A stretch of 64,000 bases of DNA, taken from contig JBMNFI010000002.1 of assembly GCA_050949225.1 (NCBI GenBank), positions 582,498 to 646,497 of the forward strand, read 5' to 3'. Below, piece by piece: positions 8,516 to 18,115 of the stretch. The notes beneath the pieces were generated by a model. It was not told the DNA's origin. It was given only the letters and a program-made list of their open reading frames with translations, and did not search any database. Source of the stretch: JBMNFI01 sp050949225. Its GTDB lineage: Bacteria; Bacillota; Dehalobacteriia; UBA4068. The position numbers were made by a program, and so were the translations under genes. The first letter of the stretch is position 1, and every line of letters starts with the position of its first letter.

Positions 8516-8552
8516 ATATAAAACACTTAAATAGATGAGAGAGGTTAAATGA

Positions 8553-11243
8553 ATGGCTGTGAAAAAATCAGAATTGTATTCCCTATTATGGGAGGCTTGT
8601 AATAAATTAAGAGGTGGAGTAGAACCTTCAAGGTATAAAGATTATGTACTTGTATTGTTATTCTTCAAGTATGTATCAGACAGATATAAAGGGCAACGTT
8701 TTGCTGAATTTACAGTAAATGAAGGTGCCTCATTTGACGACTTGATTGCTGCAAAAGGTAAACCAGATGTTGGTGAAAGAGTTGATGTAATTCTTCAAAA
8801 GTTTCTCGAGGATAATAAGCTAGTGGGAGCGCTTCCTGATGTTAGCTTTAATAATCCGGATGAACTAGGTTCTGGTAAGGAGCTCGTAGATAAAGTCTCT
8901 GGTCTAATTGCTATATTCCAAAACCCAGCTATTGACTTTAAAAGCAACAGAGCCAGTGGAGATGACATCATTGGGGATGCATATGAATACTTCATGATGA
9001 AATTCGCTCAGGAGTCTGGTAAGAGTAAGGGACAGTTTTATACACCTAGTGAGGTGTCACGTATTATTGCTAGACTTATTGGTATTGGCAATATTAAACA
9101 AGAGACAGGAAAGAAATGGACTCTCCATGATCCTGCGGCGGGGAGTGGATCATTACTTATTCGTTCAGCAGATGAAGCACCAACTGATGATAATGGCGAT
9201 TCCATAGTTACAATATTTGGACAAGAAAAATATCCTGATACTGCTGGTTTAGCAAAGATGAACTTCATCTTACATAACAAAGGTACAGGTGAAATTAAAA
9301 GTGGAAATACATTAGCCAATCCACAATATACTGATGATTTTGGTGGACTTAGAAAATTCGATTTTATTGTCATGAATCCACCATTTTCTGATAAGGACTG
9401 GACTGATGGAATTAAACCATCTGAAGATAAATATAAGCGGTTTGATGGTTATGGCATTCCACCAGAAAAGAATGGTGATTATGCTTGGTTTCTACATGTT
9501 CTAAAAGCATTGGATAGCAATGGTAAGGCAGGGATTATTCTGCCACACGGTGTTCTCTTTAGAGGAAACTCAGAAGAAACCATTAGAAAAGCTGTTCTTG
9601 AGAAGCGATACATTAAGGGGATTGTTGGTCTGCCAGCAAACTTATTTTATGGTACAGGAATCCCAGCTAGTATCATCATAATCGATAAAGAAAACGCTGA
9701 TAAACGTGAAGGTATCTTTATGATTGATGCGAGCGATGGGTTTAAGAAAGATGGAAATAAGAACCGTCTTCGTGAACAGGATATTGAGAAAATTGTGCAA
9801 ACCTTTATTCACCAAGAAAAGGTTGAGGGGTACTCCCGCTTTATTACCTATAAGGAGATTTTAGAAGAGAACGAAGGAAACCTTAATGTGCCTCGTTATA
9901 TCCAAAAAATAGATGATACATTACCTCAAAACATTGCATCTCATCTTAAGGGTGGTATTCCAGAAGTCGATATTAACTCTTTAGAGAGACTCTGGAAAAT
10001 ATCGCCACAGTTAAGACAAGAGATATTCACTTGTGTTGATGAAAAACATAATGTCTATAATCTTGCTATAAAACCAAATGAAATTGAAACAGTCATTTCT
10101 GAAGATGAAACTATAAAGGTTGAAAAGGAGACTGAATACGGTTCTCTATTCGAGACGTGGAAAAATAAAGTAAAAGATTCATTACTCAATATTAATACAG
10201 ATACAAATCCAAAAGAATTAATTCGAAGCTTGGGTATTGAAATTTTGAGAGATTTTGAATCGGCAAAACTTCTAGACAATTACGATGTGTACGACTTCTT
10301 GCTTAACTATTGGAATGAGAAAATGCAAGATGATGTATATGTAATAAAAGCGAGTGGATATGATGCGGGACGTGAGATTGAATATGTATACGCTCAAAAG
10401 AAAGCTAAAGATGAAAATGGAGAAGAAATAAAGGTCGATGATACTTCAAAAATGAAGTCGTTTGAAGGTGCTTTAATTTCGAGAGACATTATTGAACAGG
10501 AGTATTTTGAAACTGAGTTAATGGCTCTTAATGAGCTAATCGAAAAATCTGCATTGCTTGAATCTGAACTGGATGAAATGAGAGAAGAAGAATCAGGTGA
10601 CGAGGGCTTACTTATAAATGCTCTGAATGAAAAAGGGGACGGAATACCTAAAGCAAATCTGAATAAACAGATAAAAGAACTTGAAAGTAAAAAGACTTCT
10701 GAAGTGATAGATGACATTACGAAACTTATTGAATTATTTGATGCAGGAAGTACTTCAGAGATGGAGAAAATCGTCAAAGCCAATAGTAAGCTGAAGACAT
10801 ATGAGCTTAGAAATAAGAACGGTTCATTCGGAAAAGCTAAGCTTAAAAATGCATTAAAAGAAGCAAATGACAATGCAATAATGCCTGAAACATATGTTGA
10901 AGAATATAATGCTCTTCTTTCTTACCAAGCTAAGTTAACTGAAAAAGAAGAAGCTGATAAAGCGATTAAAGAAGCTCAAAAAGAGCTGGATGATTTAGTA
11001 CTTGCTAAATATGGAGAACTAACAATTGATGAAGTAAAGTATTTACTCTTTGATAAAAAGTGGATGGCAAGGCTTGAAAGCGACATTATTGATGCGATTG
11101 ATCAAGTGTTGAATAATCTTGCCTCAAAAGTTGTCTTAATTGCTAAACGCTATGAGCACACTTTAGGAGAGATTGAAGAAAAGACAGTTCAGTCGAAGGC
11201 TAAGGTTAAATCTGCATTAGAAAGGATGGGATACACATGGTAA
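8553..11243 (+). CDS. hsdM: Type I restriction-modification system, methyltransferase subunit HsdM
   Basis: This 896-residue protein begins with the HsdM N-terminal helical domain (SELYSLLWEACNKLRGG... YVLVLLFFKYVSDRYK). It has the SAM-binding motif DPAAGSGSLL at ~193-202 and the catalytic amino-methyltransferase motif NPPF at 275-278, so it should methylate adenine N6 in the sequence chosen by HsdS. Most HsdM proteins are about 500-550 residues; here ~350 extra C-terminal residues are rich in Glu/Lys and look coiled-coil forming. The gene is AT-rich, preceded by AGAGAGGTT, and overlaps hsdS by 7 nt. Confidence 0.95.
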   Translation: MAVKKSELYSLLWEACNKLRGGVEPSRYKDYVLVLLFFKYVSDRYKGQRFAEFTVNEGASFDDLIAAKGKPDVGERVDVILQKFLEDNKLVGALPDVSFNNPDELGSGKELVDKVSGLIAIFQNPAIDFKSNRASGDDIIGDAYEYFMMKFAQESGKSKGQFYTPSEVSRIIARLIGIGNIKQETGKKWTLHDPAAGSGSLLIRSADEAPTDDNGDSIVTIFGQEKYPDTAGLAKMNFILHNKGTGEIKSGNTLANPQYTDDFGGLRKFDFIVMNPPFSDKDWTDGIKPSEDKYKRFDGYGIPPEKNGDYAWFLHVLKALDSNGKAGIILPHGVLFRGNSEETIRKAVLEKRYIKGIVGLPANLFYGTGIPASIIIIDKENADKREGIFMIDASDGFKKDGNKNRLREQDIEKIVQTFIHQEKVEGYSRFITYKEILEENEGNLNVPRYIQKIDDTLPQNIASHLKGGIPEVDINSLERLWKISPQLRQEIFTCVDEKHNVYNLAIKPNEIETVISEDETIKVEKETEYGSLFETWKNKVKDSLLNINTDTNPKELIRSLGIEILRDFESAKLLDNYDVYDFLLNYWNEKMQDDVYVIKASGYDAGREIEYVYAQKKAKDENGEEIKVDDTSKMKSFEGALISRDIIEQEYFETELMALNELIEKSALLESELDEMREEESGDEGLLINALNEKGDGIPKANLNKQIKELESKKTSEVIDDITKLIELFDAGSTSEMEKIVKANSKLKTYELRNKNGSFGKAKLKNALKEANDNAIMPETYVEEYNALLSYQAKLTEKEEADKAIKEAQKELDDLVLAKYGELTIDEVKYLLFDKKWMARLESDIIDAIDQVLNNLASKVVLIAKRYEHTLGEIEEKTVQSKAKVKSALERMGYTW

Positions 11244-12364
11244 CTCATTCTAAAGATACTATTGAGTATAACGAAATAAAAAAAATATATAAGCGTGTTA
11301 GAGGAACTCCTATAACTGCAGAAAGAATGAGTAAAATAAAATCTGCTACTGGAGCGATAAGAGTTTTTGCCGGAGGAGCAACAGAGATTAGAGCAAATGT
11401 ATCGGATTTGCCTAATGCAAATATTATTAGTGATCCTGTAGTAATTGTTCAATCAAGAGGGGTAATAGACTTTATATATTGCAATGTCCCTTGTACATTT
11501 AAAAATGAGATGTGGGGCTATACGTCATCTGATATATATGCAGTAAAATTTCTTTTTTATTATCTGAAACATAATGTCGATTATTTTAGAAATGCTGGAG
11601 ATGGAAGAAGTTCTTTTTCACAAATTTCATTACCAGTTACTGAAGAGTATAAAATTCCGCTTCTTTCTTCTAAAGAACAACAAGCTATAGCTTCAGTATT
11701 ATCAGATTTTGACGAGCATATCGACAATCTATCCGAACTAATTGAAAAGAAAAAAGCAATCCGTGATGGTGCGTTAGAGGATCTCATTAATGGAGAAACA
11801 AGACTCGATGGGTTTAGAGGTGATTGGAATTCTTGTAAAATAAATGATGTTGCTGATTTTTTTGATAATCTGCGAATTCCAGTAACTAAGAATCAAAGAA
11901 TGCCTGGAAATACTCCATACTATGGAGCAAATGGTATTCAAGATTATGTAAGTGGTTATACACATGATGGAGAATTCATTCTTATCGCTGAAGATGGTGC
12001 GAACGATCTTCTTAACTATCCAATAACTTATGCAAGTGGGAAGATATGGGTAAACAATCACGCTCACGTTTTAGCTGGAATTAAATCGGTAGCAGATACG
12101 AAATTTTTATCTTATCTACTAAAAAAAGTTGATTATACTGCAGTTCTTGTGGGAGGAACGAGAGCAAAGTTAAATGGTAAAACATTAAAAAATATAGAAA
12201 TAACACTACCAGAAAGTATTTCAGAACAACAAGCCATCGCTCAAGTCCTTTCAGCAATGGATGAAGAAATAGAATCTCTCGAAGTAGAAAAAGAAAAAAT
12301 GTTACAAATTAAAGAAGGTGCAATGGACGACCTCTTAACAGGCCGTGTGCGTCTTAAAGTATGA
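11237..12364 (+). CDS. hsdS: Type I restriction-modification system, specificity subunit HsdS
   Basis: The 375-residue protein has two target-recognition regions, each followed by a conserved helical repeat: EQQAIASVLSDFDEHIDNL... (about 150-195) and EQQAIAQVLSAMDEEIESL... (about 330-370). This is the half-repeat organisation of HsdS, in which each recognition domain reads one half of a bipartite site and the helices set the spacing. The N-terminal recognition region is short. Its ATG overlaps the hsdM stop, giving translational coupling. The recognised sequence cannot be predicted from this alone. No second, invertible hsdS copy was seen nearby. Confidence 0.93.
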   Translation: MVTHSKDTIEYNEIKKIYKRVRGTPITAERMSKIKSATGAIRVFAGGATEIRANVSDLPNANIISDPVVIVQSRGVIDFIYCNVPCTFKNEMWGYTSSDIYAVKFLFYYLKHNVDYFRNAGDGRSSFSQISLPVTEEYKIPLLSSKEQQAIASVLSDFDEHIDNLSELIEKKKAIRDGALEDLINGETRLDGFRGDWNSCKINDVADFFDNLRIPVTKNQRMPGNTPYYGANGIQDYVSGYTHDGEFILIAEDGANDLLNYPITYASGKIWVNNHAHVLAGIKSVADTKFLSYLLKKVDYTAVLVGGTRAKLNGKTLKNIEITLPESISEQQAIAQVLSAMDEEIESLEVEKEKMLQIKEGAMDDLLTGRVRLKV

Positions 12365-12377
12365 GGAGGTAAAGGCT

Positions 12378-15300
12378 ATGTCTGTTGATTTAGAGAGAAA
12401 ATTGCAAAACAAGGTCCTTCACTGGTTAATAGATAAAGAGGAAGACGGTGGTCTTGGTTATACGTATCTCGGAAATCTAGAGGATCAGAATAACAAACCT
12501 ATCAGAGAAGATTTGCTAAAGAAGAATCTTGAAAAACGTGGCTATACGAAAGAACAGATTTCCAAGGCTGTAACTGAGCTTGTTTCAAAAGCGAGTAATC
12601 AAGTAGATAGTCTTTACCAAATCAATAAAGAAGTATATTCCCTACTTCGCTATGGCAAGCAAGGTGTTAAAGACGAGAATAAAAATCGTCAAACAGTCCA
12701 TTATATCGACTGGAACAATGTCGAGAACAATGATTTTTATGCTGCTGAAGAAGTAAGTGTTCTCTGCTTTAATCAAATAGAGAGAAAACGCCCTGATGTG
12801 GTGCTGTATATAAACGGCATCGCTCTTGGCATATTTGAGTTAAAGCGTTCATGTGTAAGTATTGGTGAGGGCATTCGTCAGAATCTCACAAACCAAAAAA
12901 AAGAGTATATTCAGAATTTCTTTAGTACTACGCAGTTTCTCTTTGCCGGTAATGAAGCTGAAGGGCTGAAGTATGGAACAATCGAAACTCCTGAGAAGTA
13001 TTACCTGAACTGGAAGGAAGATATTAAAGCTACGGACGAACTTTCTTTGACTATTAAAGGTATTCAATCTAAGGAGAGAAATAAGCTAAGAGATGGTGTA
13101 ATTTCTCTTTGTCATAAAGAGAGGTTTCTTTCACTAATCCACGACTTTATTATTTTTGATGCTGGAGTGAAAAAGATTGCAAGACATAATCAGTATTTTG
13201 CTAATATTGCTGCTAGGAAAAGAATTCTTGCAGGCGAAGGTGGAATAATCTGGAATACGCAAGGTTCAGGAAAGTCTTTAATTATGGTATGGCTTACAAA
13301 ATGGGTTATTGAAAATGTAGCAGACAGCCGAGTGGTAATCATCACCGACCGAGATGAGCTTGATGACCAAATTGAAAGCCTGTTTATTGATGTAAATGAA
13401 AAAGTACGAAGAACAAAAAGCAGTGCTGATTTAAGAGAGATTCTGAATAAAAATGATGATTCTATTATCTGCTCTTTGATTCATAAATACGGACATAATG
13501 CAGGTAAACAATCTGACGTGGATCAATACCGTAAAGAATTGATAAAAGACCTCCCTGCTGACTTTAAAGCAAAAGGAAATATTATAGCTTTTATTGACGA
13601 GTGCCATCGTACTAACTCGGGAAAATTGCATGAGGCTGTAAAAGTACTGATGCCTGAAGCATCACTTATTGGTTTTACAGGTACTCCACTACTCAAAAAA
13701 GATAAAGTAACGAGTCTTGAGACTTTTGGACCTTACATCCATACTTATAAATTTGATGAGGGTGTTCAAGATGGTGTTGTTCTTGATTTACGTTATGAAG
13801 CAAGAGATGTTGACCAAGACTTATCTAGTAAAGATAAGGTTGATTTATGGTTTGACAATAAAACCTTAGGTCTTACAGATAGAGCAAAGATACAGCTGAA
13901 ACAAAGTTGGACTTCAATCAACAAATTATATAGTTCAAAACAAAGACTTGAGAAAATAGCTAGCGATATCATTTTCGATATGAACTTAAAACCTCGTCTA
14001 AAAAATGAGCGTGGTACTGCCATGCTTGTGGCCAACAGTATATATGAGGCTTGCAGATACTGGGATATTTTTACTAGCAACGGCTTTAACAAGTGTGCTG
14101 TTGTAACTTCCTTTGAGCCTTCAACCGCGAGTGTTAGGACAGCTACGAGTGATTTAAGTCAAGAGGGCGAAGAAGAATATAAGAAGTCTATTTATGAGCG
14201 TATGCTTAAAGGTAAATCGCTGTCTGAATTCGAAAAAGAAGCAAAAGAGCAGTTCAAAAAAGAACCTGCTAAGATGAAACTTCTTATCGTGGTAGATAAA
14301 CTTTTAACAGGATTTGATGCTCCAACAGCGACATATCTATATATTGATAAATCTATGAGGGATCATGACCTTTTCCAGGCTATCTGCCGAGTTAATAGAC
14401 CAGATGGCGAAGATAAGGACTATGGCTATATCGTAGATTACATGGACTTGTTTCGTAATGTTCAGCTTGCAGTGGCTGATTATACTGCTGAAGCTTTCGA
14501 TAACTTTGATAAGGAAGATGTTGAGGGACTTATAAAGAACCGCTATGACGAAGCTAAATCTGAGATGGTGGGTGCAATTGCATCGCTGAAAGATCTATTA
14601 GAAAATGTAAGCGATCCTAAAGACGATACGGATTATATTGAGTATTTTTGTGGTGAAAACAGTGAAGATGATGAAAACACTGGTCGCAGAGATATTTTAT
14701 ATACTCTTACAGCCTCGCTAACACGCTCTTTTGCTAACTGCAGTGATAAACTTGTGAGTGATTATGGCTATTCAGAGGGTCAAGTTAGCAGGCTGAGGAG
14801 TGATATTTCAGGCTATAACAAAATAAAAGAAATGGTAAAACTAGCAAGCTGTGATTATATCGATTTAAAACCATATGAGGCTGATATGCGATATGTCCTT
14901 GATACTTATATACGTGCAGAAGATTCTACAGTTGTAAGTGAACTCGGGAATATGTCGTTGGTGGAATTGTTACTTGAAAACACTTCAACAACACCAATAG
15001 AGGCCCTGGTACAAGGTCTTCCAGGTAATGAAAATGCTAAAGCAGAAATCATCGAAAATAACTTGCAGCATGAAATTGTAAAGAAGATGTCATCTAACCA
15101 AGTTTATTATGGTAAGTTATCAGAAATGCTCCAAGTACTAATCGACCAGAGACGAATAGAGGCTATGAGTTACGAGGAATATTTACGACAAGTTGTTGAG
15201 TTGGCACAAGCAATTTTACACCCAGAAGATAGCTTGGATTATCCTGATACTGTGAAGAATAGCGAGGCTAGAAGAGCCTTTTATGATTATTTTGCGAAGA

Positions 15301-15503
15301 ACGAAAATCTGGCTGTAAATTTGGACAGTGCTATCCTTTCTGCATTACGTCCTGATTGGAAAAGGAATTTCCAGAAACAACAAAATATAAGGCTTGCTAT
15401 TTATGAAAATTTATTGATATATGGTTATGACGAAGATGAAGCAACGGCGGAGACCGCTGCAGTCTTCGAAATAACTGAAAGGCAGGCAGAATACGATGTG
15501 TAG
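12378..15503 (+). CDS. hsdR: Type I restriction-modification system, endonuclease/translocase subunit HsdR
   Basis: I chose ATG 12378 because GAGGAGGT lies 8 nt upstream; a start at 12345 would overlap hsdS and lacks such a site. The protein has 1041 residues. The N-terminal PD-(D/E)xK nuclease is visible as D140, E154 and K156 (LGIFELKRS). The SF2 translocase has Walker A QGSGKS at ~295-300, the DECH box at 407-410 and FTGTPLL near 434. In a type I complex it translocates DNA and cuts far from unmethylated sites. All key motifs are intact, so restriction should be functional. Confidence 0.95.
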   Translation: MSVDLERKLQNKVLHWLIDKEEDGGLGYTYLGNLEDQNNKPIREDLLKKNLEKRGYTKEQISKAVTELVSKASNQVDSLYQINKEVYSLLRYGKQGVKDENKNRQTVHYIDWNNVENNDFYAAEEVSVLCFNQIERKRPDVVLYINGIALGIFELKRSCVSIGEGIRQNLTNQKKEYIQNFFSTTQFLFAGNEAEGLKYGTIETPEKYYLNWKEDIKATDELSLTIKGIQSKERNKLRDGVISLCHKERFLSLIHDFIIFDAGVKKIARHNQYFANIAARKRILAGEGGIIWNTQGSGKSLIMVWLTKWVIENVADSRVVIITDRDELDDQIESLFIDVNEKVRRTKSSADLREILNKNDDSIICSLIHKYGHNAGKQSDVDQYRKELIKDLPADFKAKGNIIAFIDECHRTNSGKLHEAVKVLMPEASLIGFTGTPLLKKDKVTSLETFGPYIHTYKFDEGVQDGVVLDLRYEARDVDQDLSSKDKVDLWFDNKTLGLTDRAKIQLKQSWTSINKLYSSKQRLEKIASDIIFDMNLKPRLKNERGTAMLVANSIYEACRYWDIFTSNGFNKCAVVTSFEPSTASVRTATSDLSQEGEEEYKKSIYERMLKGKSLSEFEKEAKEQFKKEPAKMKLLIVVDKLLTGFDAPTATYLYIDKSMRDHDLFQAICRVNRPDGEDKDYGYIVDYMDLFRNVQLAVADYTAEAFDNFDKEDVEGLIKNRYDEAKSEMVGAIASLKDLLENVSDPKDDTDYIEYFCGENSEDDENTGRRDILYTLTASLTRSFANCSDKLVSDYGYSEGQVSRLRSDISGYNKIKEMVKLASCDYIDLKPYEADMRYVLDTYIRAEDSTVVSELGNMSLVELLLENTSTTPIEALVQGLPGNENAKAEIIENNLQHEIVKKMSSNQVYYGKLSEMLQVLIDQRRIEAMSYEEYLRQVVELAQAILHPEDSLDYPDTVKNSEARRAFYDYFAKNENLAVNLDSAILSALRPDWKRNFQKQQNIRLAIYENLLIYGYDEDEATAETAAVFEITERQAEYDV

Positions 15504-16248
15504 TGAAGAAGTAATTGGTGGTATGCCAGTTGAAATTATTAAAAAGAAAAACCTTAAAAATCTATATATCAGGGTAAATCCACCAGAAGGTAGTATAACA
15601 GTTAGTACTCCTAGTGATTATCCTGATGAAGAGATAAGGCTTTTTGTATTAAAGAAAATGCCAGAAATCACTAAGGTAAGAGACAGGATGCTGTCACAGG
15701 CGCGTCAAACTGAGAGAGAATATGTTTCAGGAGAATCCCATTTCCTGTGGGGAAAGCCATATCGGCTACAAGTTGTCTATGAAGGAAACAAATACGAAAT
15801 TTCAAAACTACCAAACAAGATAATATTGACTGCTCCCGAAAGATCAACTAAAGAATCAAGGGAGAGGGCATTCAATGAATGGTACAGAGAAGAACTTAAA
15901 CGAGTGTTGGATGGGGTTGTTTCAAGGTGTGAAACAAAAACAAACCTCCATGCTAATGAGTACAAAATTAAGAATATGAAAACTAAGTGGGGTACATGCA
16001 ATATTGATAAAAAAAGAATATGGATTAATCTACAGCTAGCCAAGAAACCAATAGAATGTCTTGAATATGTTGTTATCCATGAACTGGTACACTTGTTAGA
16101 AAAGAATCACACCCATAGATTCAATTCACTTGTGGAGGAGTTCTACCCTACCTGGAAAGAGGCAAGAAAGTTATTGTCAGAGTTGCCTTTGGATCATATT
16201 GAAAAAGGAGAACAGGTAGATTATGAAGAGGAAGATAACTCCAAGTGA
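15496..16248 (+). CDS. YgjP/DUF45-like zinc metallopeptidase
   Basis: The 250-residue protein overlaps hsdR by 8 nt. It has a HExxH zinc motif H195-E-L-V-H199 followed by H205 in HLLEKNHTHRF. The order MKTKWGTCN..., then I.INLQLAKKPIECLEYVVIHELVHL is typical of the YgjP-like (DUF45, gluzincin-like) family. Such genes often follow hsdR in type I loci, but their role is not established; control of restriction by proteolysis is a possible inference. All three presumed zinc ligands are present. The next gene overlaps its 3' end by 26 nt. Confidence 0.85.
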   Translation: MCSEEVIGGMPVEIIKKKNLKNLYIRVNPPEGSITVSTPSDYPDEEIRLFVLKKMPEITKVRDRMLSQARQTEREYVSGESHFLWGKPYRLQVVYEGNKYEISKLPNKIILTAPERSTKESRERAFNEWYREELKRVLDGVVSRCETKTNLHANEYKIKNMKTKWGTCNIDKKRIWINLQLAKKPIECLEYVVIHELVHLLEKNHTHRFNSLVEEFYPTWKEARKLLSELPLDHIEKGEQVDYEEEDNSK

Positions 16249-17809
16249 TGTATTCGATATCAATAAAAAATCAGGTGCTCTAATTCTTGGAAAGAATCGT
16301 CTTGATGACTATGCTACAAAATTTCTGACTAAATACTGTAAACAGGCATTGGTTGAACCGATGCCTCTTCCGGTTGATGACATTCTTAAGGATATGGGGC
16401 TTACTGTTCAAGAAGTTTATTTATCAAGCGACCTAGATGTTTTTGGATGTTGTTTACTTTTGGATGCAGATGTTGATATATATGACAGGGAAACAGGTAA
16501 ATATTTATCAACTTCCTTCAGTGCTGGAACAGTATTAATTGACCCTTTGTCCGAGTCTTTATATGGTGAAGGCTCGAAAAGAAATACGCTCATTCATGAA
16601 GCACTACACTGGGAAAAAGATAAAACATATTTTCAAATTCTTAAGGTTAAAAATAAAAATGAATCTGAAAAATTATATCCAATTTTATGCCGACAATCCG
16701 AGACTTTCTTTACACCACCAGAGGGTAAGAACACAAAAGAAAATGAAGTTCGATGGTTGGAATGGCAAGCACATAGATTAGCTCCTAGAGTCCTGATGCC
16801 CAAAAATTGCTTCAAAAGGAAAGCGTTAGAGTTTATTGAGCAGTATAAAGCATCTGGTGAAAATACAATATACTCTTGTGACACCTTGATTGAGGATTTA
16901 AGCAGCTTCTTTATAACGTCAAGGCTATCAGTAAAATATAGATTGATTGAAGTTGGTTTAGAGGATATCATATCAGAATTCTCTGATTACAATGATGTAT
17001 ATGAAGAAATCAATAGTAATCAAGATTTTGTTAGATTAACTCCAGTTGAAGCATTGAAAATAATTGATTCAGATTCAACTCTGCAGAACTGGATAACAGA
17101 GAGACATTTTGTATACGCTGACGGATACTTTGTACTTGCCAACAGCCAATATGTTACACAAAAAGATGGAAAACTCTTTTTAACGCCAAAGGCAAAGAAA
17201 AATCTCTCTAAATGTGTTATCAATATTCGTGAACAGAATTTTGTAACATACACTAATACTTACAAAGACTTGCTTGGGTATACGGTCCTTAAGAAGGTTG
17301 AAGGCATTGATAGTAGACTTCTTACGTTTCATCCTAAGTACCAATCCCCTTTACTGAATGAACCTGAAGAAACATATCAAGCATTTTCTCAGCAGCTAGC
17401 TTCTTATAATGAGGAGGAAGAAATTGAACTCATTAAGTTGCTTGGTGACCCTACCAAAACACTATGTAATTGTCTGTGGTTTTTGATGGAAAATAGAAAG
17501 TGGAATTATCCTGATAAGTTTAATGAAGAGACAGGAATCCACAAAAATTATCATGGTAGAATAAAAAATGATAAAGCCAACAATATGACAACGAACGTGT
17601 TGATGGCCATCTGTGTTGGTATGCAGTTATGCACGAGGATTACGCAAAAGCTGTTTGATAAATCAAATAATAAACTAGATTATTATAAAGATCCCGATAA
17701 GACTTATATTCGTATTATGGATACTATGCCAGGGCTTTCGCTTGATGATTTCAATGGTATTCTAGAGCAATGTGGTATTCAGGAACTAGGTAGTGAAATA
17801 AAAGAATAA
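16223..17809 (+). CDS. ImmA/IrrE-type metallopeptidase with long C-terminal extension
   Basis: The 528-residue protein has an N-terminal M78 (ImmA/IrrE) peptidase domain: HEALH at 125-129 and a downstream EWQAHRLAPRVLMP segment that supplies the third ligand (E180). ImmA peptidases cleave phage or ICE repressors such as ImmR, and IrrE cleaves a DNA-damage repressor. The remaining ~280 residues match no domain I recognise. It is the last gene before a strong terminator and overlaps the preceding peptidase gene. No ImmR-like repressor lies next to it. Its place in the hsd transcript suggests a defence or regulatory role rather than prophage induction. Confidence 0.8.
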   Translation: MKRKITPSDVFDINKKSGALILGKNRLDDYATKFLTKYCKQALVEPMPLPVDDILKDMGLTVQEVYLSSDLDVFGCCLLLDADVDIYDRETGKYLSTSFSAGTVLIDPLSESLYGEGSKRNTLIHEALHWEKDKTYFQILKVKNKNESEKLYPILCRQSETFFTPPEGKNTKENEVRWLEWQAHRLAPRVLMPKNCFKRKALEFIEQYKASGENTIYSCDTLIEDLSSFFITSRLSVKYRLIEVGLEDIISEFSDYNDVYEEINSNQDFVRLTPVEALKIIDSDSTLQNWITERHFVYADGYFVLANSQYVTQKDGKLFLTPKAKKNLSKCVINIREQNFVTYTNTYKDLLGYTVLKKVEGIDSRLLTFHPKYQSPLLNEPEETYQAFSQQLASYNEEEEIELIKLLGDPTKTLCNCLWFLMENRKWNYPDKFNEETGIHKNYHGRIKNDKANNMTTNVLMAICVGMQLCTRITQKLFDKSNNKLDYYKDPDKTYIRIMDTMPGLSLDDFNGILEQCGIQELGSEIKE

Positions 17810-17838
17810 TTAAGTTGATAACTCGATGAGTTGGTTTA

Positions 17839-17863
17839 GGACCCCGAAAGGGGTTCTTTTTTT
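17839..17863 (+). terminator. Rho-independent terminator of the restriction operon
   Basis: A GGACCCC-GAAA-GGGGTTC hairpin is followed by seven T. It lies 30 nt after the stop of the ImmA/IrrE-like gene and closes the operon that starts at 8251. Confidence 0.88.
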
Positions 17864-18115
17864 ATACCCAAATTTAGAAAAGACTGATAAATAGACAAAT
17901 TTGGCCCAACTCAACGAGTTGGTCGTGAAATTTTGAAACCTATTATATTTATAAATGTAAGGGACAAGCCTTACAAAAATATAAATGCGTCTAAAGCTGG
18001 CCAGCAGAAGACGGCGGATACATAAATGATTCGAAGATAGCCAATGACAGGCTGTTGGGTGAAATTTATGCTCCTCCGTTTTATTTCCTATACATATTTT
18101 TAGGAGGTAACTCTG
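17864..18115. other. Structured non-coding region upstream of sigma-like gene
   Basis: No gene was found. Several perfect dyads occur: CCAACTC-aac-GAGTTGG at 17906-17922, TGTAAGG-gacaag-CCTTACA at about 17957-17976 and GCTGGCCAGC near 17997-18006. A CTCCTCC run at 18071-18077 is complementary to the AGGAGG ribosome binding site at 18102-18107. The sequence reads like a structured leader RNA. I do not recognise it as a named riboswitch. Confidence 0.45.

Noticed and set aside
12345..12377. Upstream start for hsdR
   Set aside because: It overlaps hsdS in another frame and lacks a ribosome binding site; ATG 12378 has GAGGAGGT.
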